A DNA stretch of 64,000 nt from Clostridiaceae bacterium (GTDB lineage: Bacteria; Bacillota; Clostridia; Oscillospirales; Acutalibacteraceae): contig JAETSR010000002.1 of the NCBI GenBank assembly GCA_021769555.1, forward strand, positions 1 to 64,000. The letters are read 5' to 3'. Below are positions 32,796 through 41,533 of this stretch, in pieces (within the stretch, counting starts at the first letter, position 1; the number at the start of each line of letters is the position of its first letter). The position numbers and the translations under genes were made by a program. Below the pieces are notes generated by a model. That model was not told where the DNA came from, did no database searches, and saw only the letters and a list, made by a program, of their open reading frames with translations.

Positions 32796-33503
32796 TCAGG
32801 CCCTGCTGAAAATCACGGTGGCGTCCCTGTGCAGCTGCAGGATGGACGCGGGCACCTGGGGGGTCACGGGGCCCTTGAAGGCCCGCTCAACTATCTCAGC
32901 CTTGTCCGCCCCGGCTATGAGCAGCACCCTCTTTGCCTTCATGATGGCCCCAATGCCCATTGTTACGGCGTGGGTGGGCACGTCCTCGGGCCGGTCGAAC
33001 AGGCGGGAGTTGGCCTTTATGGTGCTCTCGGTGAGCTTCACGGTGTGGACCTTGGTGGGGAAGGTGTCCTCGGGCTCGTTGAAGCCGATATGCCCGTTCT
33101 GGCCTATGCCCAGAAGCTGTAAGTCCGGCCAGCCCAGGGACTCCACCAGCGCCTCGTACCTCTCGCTCTCGGCCTGCATGTCAGGGGCCGCGCCGTTGGG
33201 TAAATTGGTGTTCTCCTTCTTCACGTTCACCTTATTGAAGAGATTTGTGTCCATGAAGTACCGGTAGCTCTGGGGGTCGTCCCCCTTCAGGCCGCAGTAC
33301 TCGTCCAGGTTCACCGTGCGCACCCGGGAGAAGTCCAGAAGGCCCGCCTCACAGCTCTTCACAAGGTTTGCGTAGGTCCCCAAAGGGGAGGAGCCTGTGG
33401 CAAGGCCCAGCACGCAGTCGGGCTTCAAAAGGACCTGCGCGCCTATAATGTCAGCCGCCAGGGCGCTCAGCTTTTCGTAGCTTTCAACCTCAATAATCCT
33501 CAT
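32796..33503 (-). CDS. nagB: Glucosamine-6-phosphate deaminase
   Basis: 235 aa from ATG 33503 with AAAGGAAAAG upstream; longer readings overlap the neighbour and are not needed. GLATGSSPLGTY (phosphate loop), NLDEYCGL and GIGQNGHIGFNEP are signature motifs of NagB. Converts glucosamine-6-phosphate to fructose-6-phosphate and ammonia, linking amino-sugar use to glycolysis. No nagA or transporter is adjacent in this window. Confidence 0.95.
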   Translation of the reverse strand: MRIIEVESYEKLSALAADIIGAQVLLKPDCVLGLATGSSPLGTYANLVKSCEAGLLDFSRVRTVNLDEYCGLKGDDPQSYRYFMDTNLFNKVNVKKENTNLPNGAAPDMQAESERYEALVESLGWPDLQLLGIGQNGHIGFNEPEDTFPTKVHTVKLTESTIKANSRLFDRPEDVPTHAVTMGIGAIMKAKRVLLIAGADKAEIVERAFKGPVTPQVPASILQLHRDATVIFSRA

Positions 33504-33559
33504 GATTCTTTTCCTTTCAAATAAAAATATAATATTTTTTTGAGGGAGCCCCCTCAAAC

Positions 33560-34468
33560 TTACCTGTTTTCCGCCGGCCTTCTCCCAGGGAGCTGGGCCA
33601 GTATGACCCCCGCGAACACCAGGGCGCAGCCTGCGAGCTCCCGCCCGGAGAGGGGCTGCGAGAGCACAATCCACCCGGATATCGCCGCGAACACAGACTC
33701 AAGGCTCATGATAAGGGAGGCCACAGCCGGGTTCAGCCCCGCCTGGCCCACTATCTGTAAGGTGTAGGCCACGCCGCTTGAGAGTATGCCTACGTAGAGC
33801 AGGGGGCCCCAGGCGGCGAAAAGCCCTCCCCATGTGAATGTGCTGCCTTCCAGCAGGGCGGCGGCTATTGTGGATATGCATCCCGCCGTGAAGAACTGCA
33901 CGAAGCTGAGCTGCACGCCGTCCACCTTCGGGGAGAAGTGGTCTATCACCAGTATGTGGCCTGAAAACACCACCGAGCACATGAGCACCAGTATTTCCCC
34001 AAGCCCTATGGAGAACCCCTCCTCACCGGAGGTCACGCTGAGAAGGTACGCTCCCACAAGCGCCAGGGCCACGGCAGCCCAGACCTTCCCGCCCGCTCTG
34101 CGGCCCAGGAATATGCCCATTATCGGGACTATAACTATATAAAGCGCCGTAAGAAATCCGGCCTTGCCGGCCGTTATGTACTGCAGGCTCGCCTGCTGCA
34201 GCAGATTAGCCGCCGCAAGAAGCACGCCGCAGGCTATGCCGCCCCGAAGGAGCGCGGGGTTTTTCTCAAACAGCCCCTTCCTGCCCCTAAGCCGGTTCCC
34301 TACAATTATTACCGGCAGCAGGGCTATGCAGCCCACGAAGCTCCTGGCGGCGTTAAAAGCGCAGGGCCCCACATAATCCATGCTGACGCTCTGGGCCACA
34401 AACGCCGTGCCCCATATGAACGCCGCCAGCGCCAGCATTCCCCCGTGTGTCAGATTACGCCTGTCCAT
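33560..34468 (-). CDS. DMT-family (EamA) transporter
   Basis: 302 aa with ten predicted transmembrane helices in two EamA repeats, beginning GGMLALAAFIWGTAFVAQS and ending ELAGCALVFAGVILAQLPG. Probable exporter of metabolites or amino acids; substrate unknown. The start overlaps the end of the MATE gene by 14 bp, so they form one operon. Confidence 0.9.
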   Translation of the reverse strand: MDRRNLTHGGMLALAAFIWGTAFVAQSVSMDYVGPCAFNAARSFVGCIALLPVIIVGNRLRGRKGLFEKNPALLRGGIACGVLLAAANLLQQASLQYITAGKAGFLTALYIVIVPIMGIFLGRRAGGKVWAAVALALVGAYLLSVTSGEEGFSIGLGEILVLMCSVVFSGHILVIDHFSPKVDGVQLSFVQFFTAGCISTIAAALLEGSTFTWGGLFAAWGPLLYVGILSSGVAYTLQIVGQAGLNPAVASLIMSLESVFAAISGWIVLSQPLSGRELAGCALVFAGVILAQLPGRRPAENR

Positions 34469-35834
34469 CCGCTGCCTCCGGGTTATCCCTCGTCAGGTTC
34501 TTCATCCAGTTGAACCGGTTTATCTTCACCACCGCCACAAAGCACTTCAAAATCTGGTCGCACTTTAAGGCCGCGAACACCACCCAGGCCGGGGCGTTAA
34601 GCCACTGGCAGATTATCGCCGAGGGCAGCACTACCAGGAACACAAAGATGGTGTCGTTCTTAAACACAAAGCTTATGTCCCCACCGGACTTCACCAGCCC
34701 GAAAAGGCACGCCGCCTGATAGCATGTGCCCACTATCGTGACGGATATCACGTTTATAAACTGCTTCGAGAAGCTCAGGGCCTCGGGGGTAACGTCGTAC
34801 AGGGACACAAAGCCGTCCCTTGCAAGGAGAACTATGCCGCCGGAGATTACCCCCACCATGAGGAATATCACCTGCACGGTCCTCGCGTACTCCTTCATCT
34901 TCTCATACTGCCCGGCCCCCACGGTCTTGCCGGTGATTATGCCCACAGCGGAGCTGAGACCATTCATCCACACATAGATAAGGTTATGGAGCATTCCGGT
35001 AATGCTCACCGCCGCCATGACCCCGGCGCTGTACACGCCCATGATTTTAGTGTTCATGAGCATGTTCACAGACCAGACCACCTGCCCGCCGATTATGGGC
35101 AGGCCGTACCTGATGAAGTCCCGAAGAAGCTGGCGGTCCGTGCGCAGCAGGTCCCTAAGGCCAAGCTTTAGCTTCTTGTCCACTATAAAGACGTAGCCGA
35201 CGCTCACGCTCATTTCCAGCACCCTGGAGATGAGCGTAGCTATGGCCGCGCCCTTCACCCCCATTGCCGGCAGGCCCAGCTTGCCGAATATCAGTATGTA
35301 GTTGAGCCCTACGTTGACAATTAAAGCCATGATTGATATGTACAGGCCTATCTTCGCCGTCTCAACGCTGCGCATTGAGGCTATCATCACCTGGGACACG
35401 CTGAAAAACAGATAGGTGAAGCCCACTATCTGCAAATACACCGTGCCCTCGGCTATGACCCCGGCCTCCCTGGTGAAGAGCCCGATTATGAGCCCCGGGA
35501 ACGCCACGGTCACAAGGCTGAACAGGGCCCCCACAGCGGCCGCCAGCTTCACGCCTATGCTCACCACCCGGCGTATGCTCTCGGTGTCCTTCTTTCCCCA
35601 GTACTGGGCGGCCAGTATCAGTATGGCCCCCTCAACGCCGCCGATGAACATCTGCACAACAGTCTGCACCTGGCCGCCCACATATACCCCTGAAATGGCG
35701 TTGTCCCCAAGCCTGCCTATCATCAGGTTGTCCGCAAAGCCCACCGCGAAGGTGATAAGGTTCTGCAGGGATATGGGTATCGCCAGGGCTATGAGCGTGC
35801 GGTAAAAAGAGCGGTCTTTGGTTAAAATCCTCAT
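34455..35834 (-). CDS. MATE-family efflux transporter
   Basis: 459 aa from ATG 35834 (AGGGA site; a TTG four codons upstream is also possible). Twelve hydrophobic helices in two MatE repeats, with ALAIPISLQNLITFAVGFAD at the start. Na+- or H+-driven exporter of drugs or metabolites. Operon with the DMT transporter. Confidence 0.9.
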   Translation of the reverse strand: MRILTKDRSFYRTLIALAIPISLQNLITFAVGFADNLMIGRLGDNAISGVYVGGQVQTVVQMFIGGVEGAILILAAQYWGKKDTESIRRVVSIGVKLAAAVGALFSLVTVAFPGLIIGLFTREAGVIAEGTVYLQIVGFTYLFFSVSQVMIASMRSVETAKIGLYISIMALIVNVGLNYILIFGKLGLPAMGVKGAAIATLISRVLEMSVSVGYVFIVDKKLKLGLRDLLRTDRQLLRDFIRYGLPIIGGQVVWSVNMLMNTKIMGVYSAGVMAAVSITGMLHNLIYVWMNGLSSAVGIITGKTVGAGQYEKMKEYARTVQVIFLMVGVISGGIVLLARDGFVSLYDVTPEALSFSKQFINVISVTIVGTCYQAACLFGLVKSGGDISFVFKNDTIFVFLVVLPSAIICQWLNAPAWVVFAALKCDQILKCFVAVVKINRFNWMKNLTRDNPEAADGQA

Positions 35835-35866
35835 TTTATCCCTCAAATTTCCCAGATTGTTCCAAA

Positions 35867-37171
35867 TTATTCCTCAGTGCTGCTGTCCGGCTCAGCCGAG
35901 GGCTCGGGGGAGCCCAGCCCCTGGGCCGCGGGCACATTGCCGTCCTTGTCCTTTGCTAGGGTGGAGAACATGCGCTTTAGTGTGTCCGCGTCCGCTACCC
36001 CCGTCTGCTCAAGGCCGTTCACCCGCTGGAACTCCTTCACGCACTCCCCTGTGTGCTCGCCGTAGTAGCCGTCATACTCCGTGTCCAGATACCCCAGCTC
36101 CTCCAGGCGCTCCTGCATTTTATAGACCTCCTCGCTCTGGTCCTCGGGGCTCAGCTGCTCATACTCCGGGGCGCTGCTGCCGCTGTCCTCGGGCTGGGCG
36201 CTGGCTAAGGCCGAGCTCACGTTGTCCTCAATCTTGCTGGTTGGGTCGGTGTTCTCCCCGATGGAGGTCTCTTCAAGCATTTCAGGGTACGCCCCGCCGG
36301 TTATGGCTATGGCGGCGTTTACCACCGTGCGCCCCTGCCACTCCACCATGCTGGGCTCAAGCTCTATAATATTCCCGTCCCTCACGGCCAGCAGGTTATT
36401 GTACCTGCTGTCGCTTTTCAGCTCCTCCGTGAGCCCCGGGCGGCAGAATATCACCGTGGGGTTCGACACCCTTAAATCGTCCTCGCCGTACTGCCCTCCG
36501 GAGAGGCTGTTGAATATGTTCGTCACCCCGCAGTAGGTCATAACCGTGCTGGTGAGCATATCCCCTGTAACAGCCGAGCCGTTCAGGTCATATAAATAAC
36601 ATGCGGTGGTAACGGTGTCCTGCTGGGGCACCTTCCGGTTTATCTCGTCCAGCACCCCGAAGATATCCTGGGCGCACTCAATGCCCTTGTCATATCCGGG
36701 CCCGCCGCCGCAGAGGGCTGATGACACCTGGGAGTAGAGCCTCTCGAAATCCTCCCTGTTTACAGCGGGGGCTATGTTCAGAACGGTGAGCCCCGCCTCC
36801 TTAAGGGCCTGCTCGGCCCCGGCGCTGTTGGGGTCAAGAAGCACAAGGTCCGGGTTCAGGGCGGTGATGGCTGAGACGTCCCCCGGGTCCACCTTGGTAA
36901 GGGAGCTGAGCCCACCCTGGGTGCACGACCCGGAGCAGGCCGCAAGCTGGGTCTCACAGCCCAGTGCCAGCACCACGTCCGCAAGGCTCGGGGAGAGCAC
37001 CACCGCCTTTGCGGGCCTGCCCCCTATGGTAACGCCGTTTACATCCACAGGGAACTCCCCCGCCGTCACGCCCGATACCAGGTCCGAAACATTGGAGCAG
37101 CCCGACATCCCCGCAAGCACAAGGCCCGCGCAAAGTATAACTGCCAAAAGCTTCTTTATTACTTTTATCAT
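35867..37171 (-). CDS. BtuF-like lipoprotein with peptidoglycan-binding domain
   Basis: 434 aa. A lipoprotein signal (LAGMSGC) is followed by a helical-backbone binding-protein fold (VLSPSLADVVLALG, ITALNPDLVLLDP), as in vitamin B12/iron-siderophore binding proteins. The C-terminal 110 residues hold a PG_binding_1 repeat (MQERLEELGYLDTEYDGYYG, GECVKEFQRVNGLEQTG). This fusion ties a solute receptor to the cell wall. No ABC permease or ATPase gene is adjacent, so it is an orphan or has become a sensor. Confidence 0.85.
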   Translation of the reverse strand: MIKVIKKLLAVILCAGLVLAGMSGCSNVSDLVSGVTAGEFPVDVNGVTIGGRPAKAVVLSPSLADVVLALGCETQLAACSGSCTQGGLSSLTKVDPGDVSAITALNPDLVLLDPNSAGAEQALKEAGLTVLNIAPAVNREDFERLYSQVSSALCGGGPGYDKGIECAQDIFGVLDEINRKVPQQDTVTTACYLYDLNGSAVTGDMLTSTVMTYCGVTNIFNSLSGGQYGEDDLRVSNPTVIFCRPGLTEELKSDSRYNNLLAVRDGNIIELEPSMVEWQGRTVVNAAIAITGGAYPEMLEETSIGENTDPTSKIEDNVSSALASAQPEDSGSSAPEYEQLSPEDQSEEVYKMQERLEELGYLDTEYDGYYGEHTGECVKEFQRVNGLEQTGVADADTLKRMFSTLAKDKDGNVPAAQGLGSPEPSAEPDSSTEE

Positions 37172-37266
37172 AGTTTAAGTACCTCTCTTGGGTTTTGATA
37201 GGGCAATATATAAGTCATTATAGCAAAAAGCGGGGAGTTATGCAAGGGGTTCGGCCTGATAATAGC

Positions 37267-37295
37267 TTGCATTTTCCCAGAACCTATGTTATAAT
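37267..37295 (+). promoter_or_regulatory. Promoter of CNNM/CorC gene
   Basis: TTGCAT (37267-37272), 17 bp, TATAAT (37290-37295) preceded by TG. Confidence 0.7.
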
Positions 37296-37316
37296 GTACG
37301 AAATTTCACAGTAAAG

Positions 37317-38600
37317 GTGTTGGTTTTACCCCCCATGGACAGTCACAGTACCACGTTAATAATCGTTCTTATCCTGCTGATAGCGGCCTCGGCCTACTTT
37401 TCGGCAACAGAGACGGCCTTCTCCTCCCTTAACCGCATCCGGCTCAAGAGCCTGATGAACGCGGGGAACAAGCGGGCGAAGCTCGCCTTCGAGCTCTCAG
37501 AGAACTACGATGAGCTGCTCTCCACCATCCTGGTGGGCAACAACCTGGTGAATATCGCCAGCACGACCATCTCCACCCTGCTTTTTGTCAAGGCCCTTGG
37601 AGACGCCAGCGGGCCCACTGTGTCAACAATAGTCATGACTATTGTTGTGCTGGTCTTCGGAGAGGTCTCCCCCAAGAGCATGGCAAAGGAGAACGCGGAG
37701 GCCTTCGCCATGATATCCGCGCCCTTTATCAGAATGCTCATCGTGCTCTTAAAGCCGGTGAACTTCCTGTTCTCCCAGCTGAAAAAGGGCCTCTCAAGGC
37801 TGGTGCGCCCGGCTCCGGACAGGGGCGTTACCGACGACGAGCTGCTCACTCTGGTGGAGGAGGCCGAGCAGGACGGCGGCATTGACAAGAGCGAGAGCGC
37901 CATGCTCCGCAACGTGATAGAGTTTGACGATATCCAGGCCATAGAGATAATGACCCCCCGGGTGGACGTGGAGGCCGTGCCCAGGGACTGCACCCCCGAC
38001 GAGGCCTCCGCGGTCTTCCGGGAGACCGGCTATTCCCGCCTGCCGGTGTATGACGACACCATCGACAGCATTATCGGCGTGATACATGAAAAGGACTTCT
38101 TCTCGAAAATATGGGTCAACGACCGGGACATAACGAGCATTTTAAAGCCCGCAGAGTTCATCCCCCCGTCCATGAAGATATCGGACCTTCTTAGGCTCTT
38201 GCAGCAGCGCAAGCAGCATATGGCCGTGATAGTGGACGAATTTGGGGGCACTGAGGGCATTGTCACCCTGGAGGACATCATCGAGGAGCTGGTGGGCGAA
38301 ATCTGGGACGAGCACGACGATGTGGTGCAGGAGGGCATACTGCCCATCGGCGAGGGCTTCTACCGGGTGTACGGCTCGGCTGATACCGACGACCTCTTCC
38401 AGCTTTTGGGCCTTGAGTGCGAGACGGACGCCTCCACCGTCAACGGCTGGCTGGCCGAGAGGCTGGACCGCATACCCCAGGTGGGGGACAGCTTCCAGCT
38501 TGAGAACGCCCAGTTCCTTGTGACCAAGGCCGGGGGCAACCGGGCCGAGGAGATAAGGGTCACGGTGCTGCCGGATACCTCCAAGAGCGAGGGGCGGTAG
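37317..38600 (+). CDS. CNNM/CorC-family membrane protein
   Basis: 427 aa (421 if started at ATG 37335). DUF21/CNNM transmembrane domain (about 10-190, with SATETAFSSLNRIRLKSL), two CBS domains (IMTPRVDVEAVP..., GVIHEKDFF, VDEFGGTEGIVTLEDIIEE) and a C-terminal CorC/HlyC module (TVNGWLAERLDRIPQVGDSF). Family members move Mg2+/Co2+ or regulate such transport, with the CBS pair binding nucleotides. Older annotation as hemolysin is misleading. Confidence 0.9.
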   Translation: MLVLPPMDSHSTTLIIVLILLIAASAYFSATETAFSSLNRIRLKSLMNAGNKRAKLAFELSENYDELLSTILVGNNLVNIASTTISTLLFVKALGDASGPTVSTIVMTIVVLVFGEVSPKSMAKENAEAFAMISAPFIRMLIVLLKPVNFLFSQLKKGLSRLVRPAPDRGVTDDELLTLVEEAEQDGGIDKSESAMLRNVIEFDDIQAIEIMTPRVDVEAVPRDCTPDEASAVFRETGYSRLPVYDDTIDSIIGVIHEKDFFSKIWVNDRDITSILKPAEFIPPSMKISDLLRLLQQRKQHMAVIVDEFGGTEGIVTLEDIIEELVGEIWDEHDDVVQEGILPIGEGFYRVYGSADTDDLFQLLGLECETDASTVNGWLAERLDRIPQVGDSFQLENAQFLVTKAGGNRAEEIRVTVLPDTSKSEGR

Positions 38601-39893
38601 CTACTTCCTGTCGTCCGCGGCGGGGTTGTCTATAAGCCTGCCGTCCTCCCCGAACCGGGAGCCGTGGCAGGGGCAGTCCCAGCTGTGCTCGGCGGCGTTG
38701 TATTTCAGCGCGCAGCCCATATGGGGGCAGCGGGGCGCCGTGGGCGTAAGCAGCCCGACAGCCGACTCCAGCACGTTCACCGCCAGCTGTTTGTGAAAAA
38801 CGCTCCTTGAGGGGTCGAACAGCTCCTGATAGGGGTTGTCCCTGCCTGTGAGCAGGTCCCTCAGCAGGGCGGCCGCGGCCATGGAGGAGGTCATCCCCCA
38901 CTTGTTAAAGCCGGTAGCGGTATACAGGCCCTCCGTGCCCCGGGAGTACCGCCCGATATAGGGCATTCCGTCCAGGCTCATGCAGTCCTGCGCGGCCCAG
39001 CGCGCGGTTATCTCTGCCCCGGGATAGTGCTCCCCGGCGAAGGCCTCAAGCTCCTTCCAGCCCCCGGGCTTACCTGTGCGGCGGCTTCCCCCGCCTAAAA
39101 TCAGGGCGCCCTTATACCCTCTGAAGCTGAGCCCCGAAGCTGCCTCGTCCACGTACATTCCCCCGGGGCCGGGAGCGCCCTCAAGGGCCAGCACGTATGA
39201 GCGCTGCTGATATAATTTGACAAAATAGCCGCCATGCTTATTGAGTACCGGAAAGTGGGTGGCTATTATTATTTTGCCCGCTTCTATCGTCCCCCTGTTT
39301 GTGACGGCCTTCCCCGGGCCCAGCTCAAGCACCTTCGTGTGCTCGTATATTCTCAGGCCCCGGGCCACGGCCCCGAGGAATTTCAGGGGGTGGAACTGGG
39401 CCTGGCCTGGAAAGCGCACCGCCCCCGCCGTTTTGAAGGGCAGGGGCAGGTCTGTCTCAAGGCTCCCCTCAAAGCCCAGGGCCCGGAGGGCCTCCGTCTC
39501 CCGCCGAAGCTTCTCCGGGTCGTTAAGGGAGTACACATAGGAGTCCTGGGGCTCATAGTCGCAGTCTATGTCCCGGCAAAGCTCCCTGTAGCGCTCCCCG
39601 GCCTCAAGGTTCGCCCTCAGGTACAGCCCCGCGGTCCTTTCGCCGTATCTCCTTATGAGCTTGTCATATATCAGCCCGTGCTGGGCGGTTATCTTGGCGG
39701 TGGTGCCCTTCGTTATGCCCCCGCCCAGCCTGTCCGCCTCCACGAGCACACAGTCCGCTCCGGCATTTGTAAGCTCCCTGGCGCAGAGCACCCCCGCCAT
39801 GCCCCCGCCCACTATCAGCACGTCGGCCCCGATGTCCCCCTCAAGCTCCGGGAACCCCGGCAGGCCCGCGGTCTTTGTCCAGACTGACTCCAT
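38601..39893 (-). CDS. FAD-dependent oxidoreductase with Rieske domain
   Basis: 430 aa from ATG 39893 (MESVWTKT), the usual family N-terminus; nine more codons upstream are open. DAO-type FAD fold with DVLIVGGGMAGVLCA near residue 24, and a C-terminal Rieske [2Fe-2S] motif CPHMGCALKYN...CPCHGSRF. It couples substrate oxidation to an iron-sulphur centre; substrate unknown. It is followed closely by the convergent CNNM gene, and its upstream side is interrupted by the IS110 copy. Confidence 0.9.
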   Translation of the reverse strand: MESVWTKTAGLPGFPELEGDIGADVLIVGGGMAGVLCARELTNAGADCVLVEADRLGGGITKGTTAKITAQHGLIYDKLIRRYGERTAGLYLRANLEAGERYRELCRDIDCDYEPQDSYVYSLNDPEKLRRETEALRALGFEGSLETDLPLPFKTAGAVRFPGQAQFHPLKFLGAVARGLRIYEHTKVLELGPGKAVTNRGTIEAGKIIIATHFPVLNKHGGYFVKLYQQRSYVLALEGAPGPGGMYVDEAASGLSFRGYKGALILGGGSRRTGKPGGWKELEAFAGEHYPGAEITARWAAQDCMSLDGMPYIGRYSRGTEGLYTATGFNKWGMTSSMAAAALLRDLLTGRDNPYQELFDPSRSVFHKQLAVNVLESAVGLLTPTAPRCPHMGCALKYNAAEHSWDCPCHGSRFGEDGRLIDNPAADDRK

Positions 39894-39903
39894 ATTATCA
39901 CGT

Positions 39904-39941
39904 ATAATAGAAACCATCACGAAAGGGGTGGTTTCTATTAT
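39904..39941. promoter_or_regulatory. 13-bp inverted repeat before the oxidoreductase
   Basis: ATAATAGAAACCA and TGGTTTCTATTAT form a perfect stem with a 12-nt loop, just upstream of ATG 39893. It may be an operator. It also borders the IS110 copy, and some IS110 elements insert beside or into palindromic repeats, so it could be the insertion target. Confidence 0.5.
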
Positions 39942-39989
39942 TTCTCCTTTCCTAAAAATATGGTATACAGCAGGAGTAGCTACCTGCGG

Positions 39990-40140
39990 TATAATCAGGT
40001 AAGCACTGCGGATTTGTTCCTATATTCATACAGCAAGACTGTTCGGAGGTGACTCAAACCGCAGTGGCTTGTCTGAAGTGGTAATCAGTTGGTTAACGCA
40101 TGACGTTTCAATTTACGTGAATACATAGACAAGCCGTCTG
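39990..40140 (+). ncRNA. Candidate IS110 bridge RNA
   Basis: A TATAAT box (39990-39995) precedes two consecutive stem-loops: CACTGCGG/CCGCAGTG (40004-40011 with 40059-40066) and GGCTTGTCT/AGACAAGCC (40066-40074 with 40127-40135), with loops of about 47 and 52 nt. IS110-family elements carry in the non-coding left end a bridge RNA with two large internal loops that pair with target and donor DNA. Position upstream of the transposase, size and two-loop form fit. The assignment is inference. Confidence 0.6.
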
Positions 40141-40179
40141 CGGAAAACAGCAGTGCAGATTTTGAAAAGGAGGAAACCC

Positions 40180-41332
40180 ATGTACTTTGTAGGCCATTTC
40201 CAAATTCAAGCACGACTGCGCCGTCCTCGACGAGGTTGGCGGTCTCATTATGCCCTCGTGGTCGTTTGCAAACGACCACGAGGGCTTTTCCACATTTAAG
40301 GACTTTCTGAACAGCCTGGAAGGAGAAAAGAGGATAGGGCTTGAGTCCACCGGTCACTATGGGCAAAATCTGAAGCTGTTCCTTGAATCCAACGGCTTCA
40401 CCTTCATGGAGTTCAACCCGCTCCTGATCGCCCGATTCGTCCGCAGTAAATCACTCAGGAACACGACGAATGACTCCATCTCCGCACAGAACATTGCCCG
40501 TTATGTGATGACGGTAGAGTACAAACCCTATCCACCATCATTTTACCACATGGACAAGCTAAAGTCACTAACAAGATTTCGTGATAGCCTGGTCCGCCAG
40601 CGCAGCCGCCAGCTTGTAGAACTCACTAATGTCCTGGATAAGGTTTTTCCGGAGTTCAAGCCCTTTCACAAGGGTAGATTATCCGTTACAGCCCTGTACA
40701 TCCTGGCCAACTACCAGACGCCGGAGAAAATCGCCAATATGCGCGCTTATGAGCCCCTGCGCAAACTTTCCCGCGGCCGGTTTACCATGAGCGACTTCAT
40801 TCAACTCAAAACCTTAGCAAGAAATACGGTCGGCTCCTCCAGCGATTACCTGATCGATCAGATGGTGATCCTGCTGGAGCTGTATGACCAAATCAACTCC
40901 AAAGTGGACGAGTTGGACAATCAAATCAAAGCGTGTATTCGGAGTATTGATCCGCCCTGTCTCTCGTTACCCGGCATCGGCGAACTGTCCGCCGCTATCA
41001 TCCTCTCGGAGTTCGGGGATTTCAGCAAGTTCCAGAACCCCTCTAAAATGCTCTCATTTGCCGGTTTGGAACCTGGGTACTTCCAATCCGGTCAGTCTGA
41101 ATTTACCGGTCATATGGTTAAACACGGTTCTTCTCAACTCAGGTACGCTCTCTTCAACTGCTGCCTTCCTCTGGTCACCAACGAACCTGTCTTCGCTGAA
41201 TATTACGCTAAAAAGCGGGCTGAAGGAAAGCCTCATCGTGTCGCCATGATTCATGTCGCTAAGAAATTGATCCGGGTGATTTACACCATGCAGACGAAAA
41301 ATATTCGCTATGATCCTTACCTGATCCGATGA
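40180..41332 (+). pseudogene. IS110-family transposase, 5-bp deletion at the first Asp
   Basis: ATG 40180 follows AAAGGAGG and opens MYFVG, but the frame is then lost; from about 40196 another frame reads ISKFKHDCAVLDE and goes on without break to 41332. Inserting ATTGA between GGC and CATTTCC restores GIDISK, the first catalytic Asp of the DEDD RuvC-like domain. The rest is whole: the N-terminal DEDD domain with LESTGHYG and the C-terminal Tnp domain with SLPGIGELSAAIILSE and LSFAGLEPG. As sequenced it cannot work, unless the shorter ATG 40250 product has another use or the deletion is a sequence error. Confidence 0.85.
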
Positions 41333-41487
41333 TACTCCTTCATCTTTGCATTCAGCCCTCTCCGAGGGCTTGCTTTGCTATACTCTTTTTTTCTCTTCAA
41401 AATTTTCCTCTTTTTCCTATTGACTTTTTATAGTTGGTCACCTCTTATTGTAGGGTGTCTGCACAGCCTGCTTTTATGCGCGGTATA

Positions 41488-41526
41488 AAGAGAAAGGGCT
41501 CTCCCCAGGGGGAGAGCCCTTTCTCT
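41488..41526 (-). terminator. Strong terminator after the M28 peptidase
   Basis: An 18-bp perfect stem (AGAGAAAGGGCTCTCCCC and its complement) with a 2-nt loop, 8 bp from the peptidase stop. Confidence 0.8.
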
Positions 41527-41533
41527 CGCACAT

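Noticed and set aside
40250-41332. Complete IS110 transposase from ATG 40250
   Set aside because: The conserved N-terminus including the first catalytic Asp lies upstream in a broken frame, so the ORF is a truncated form.
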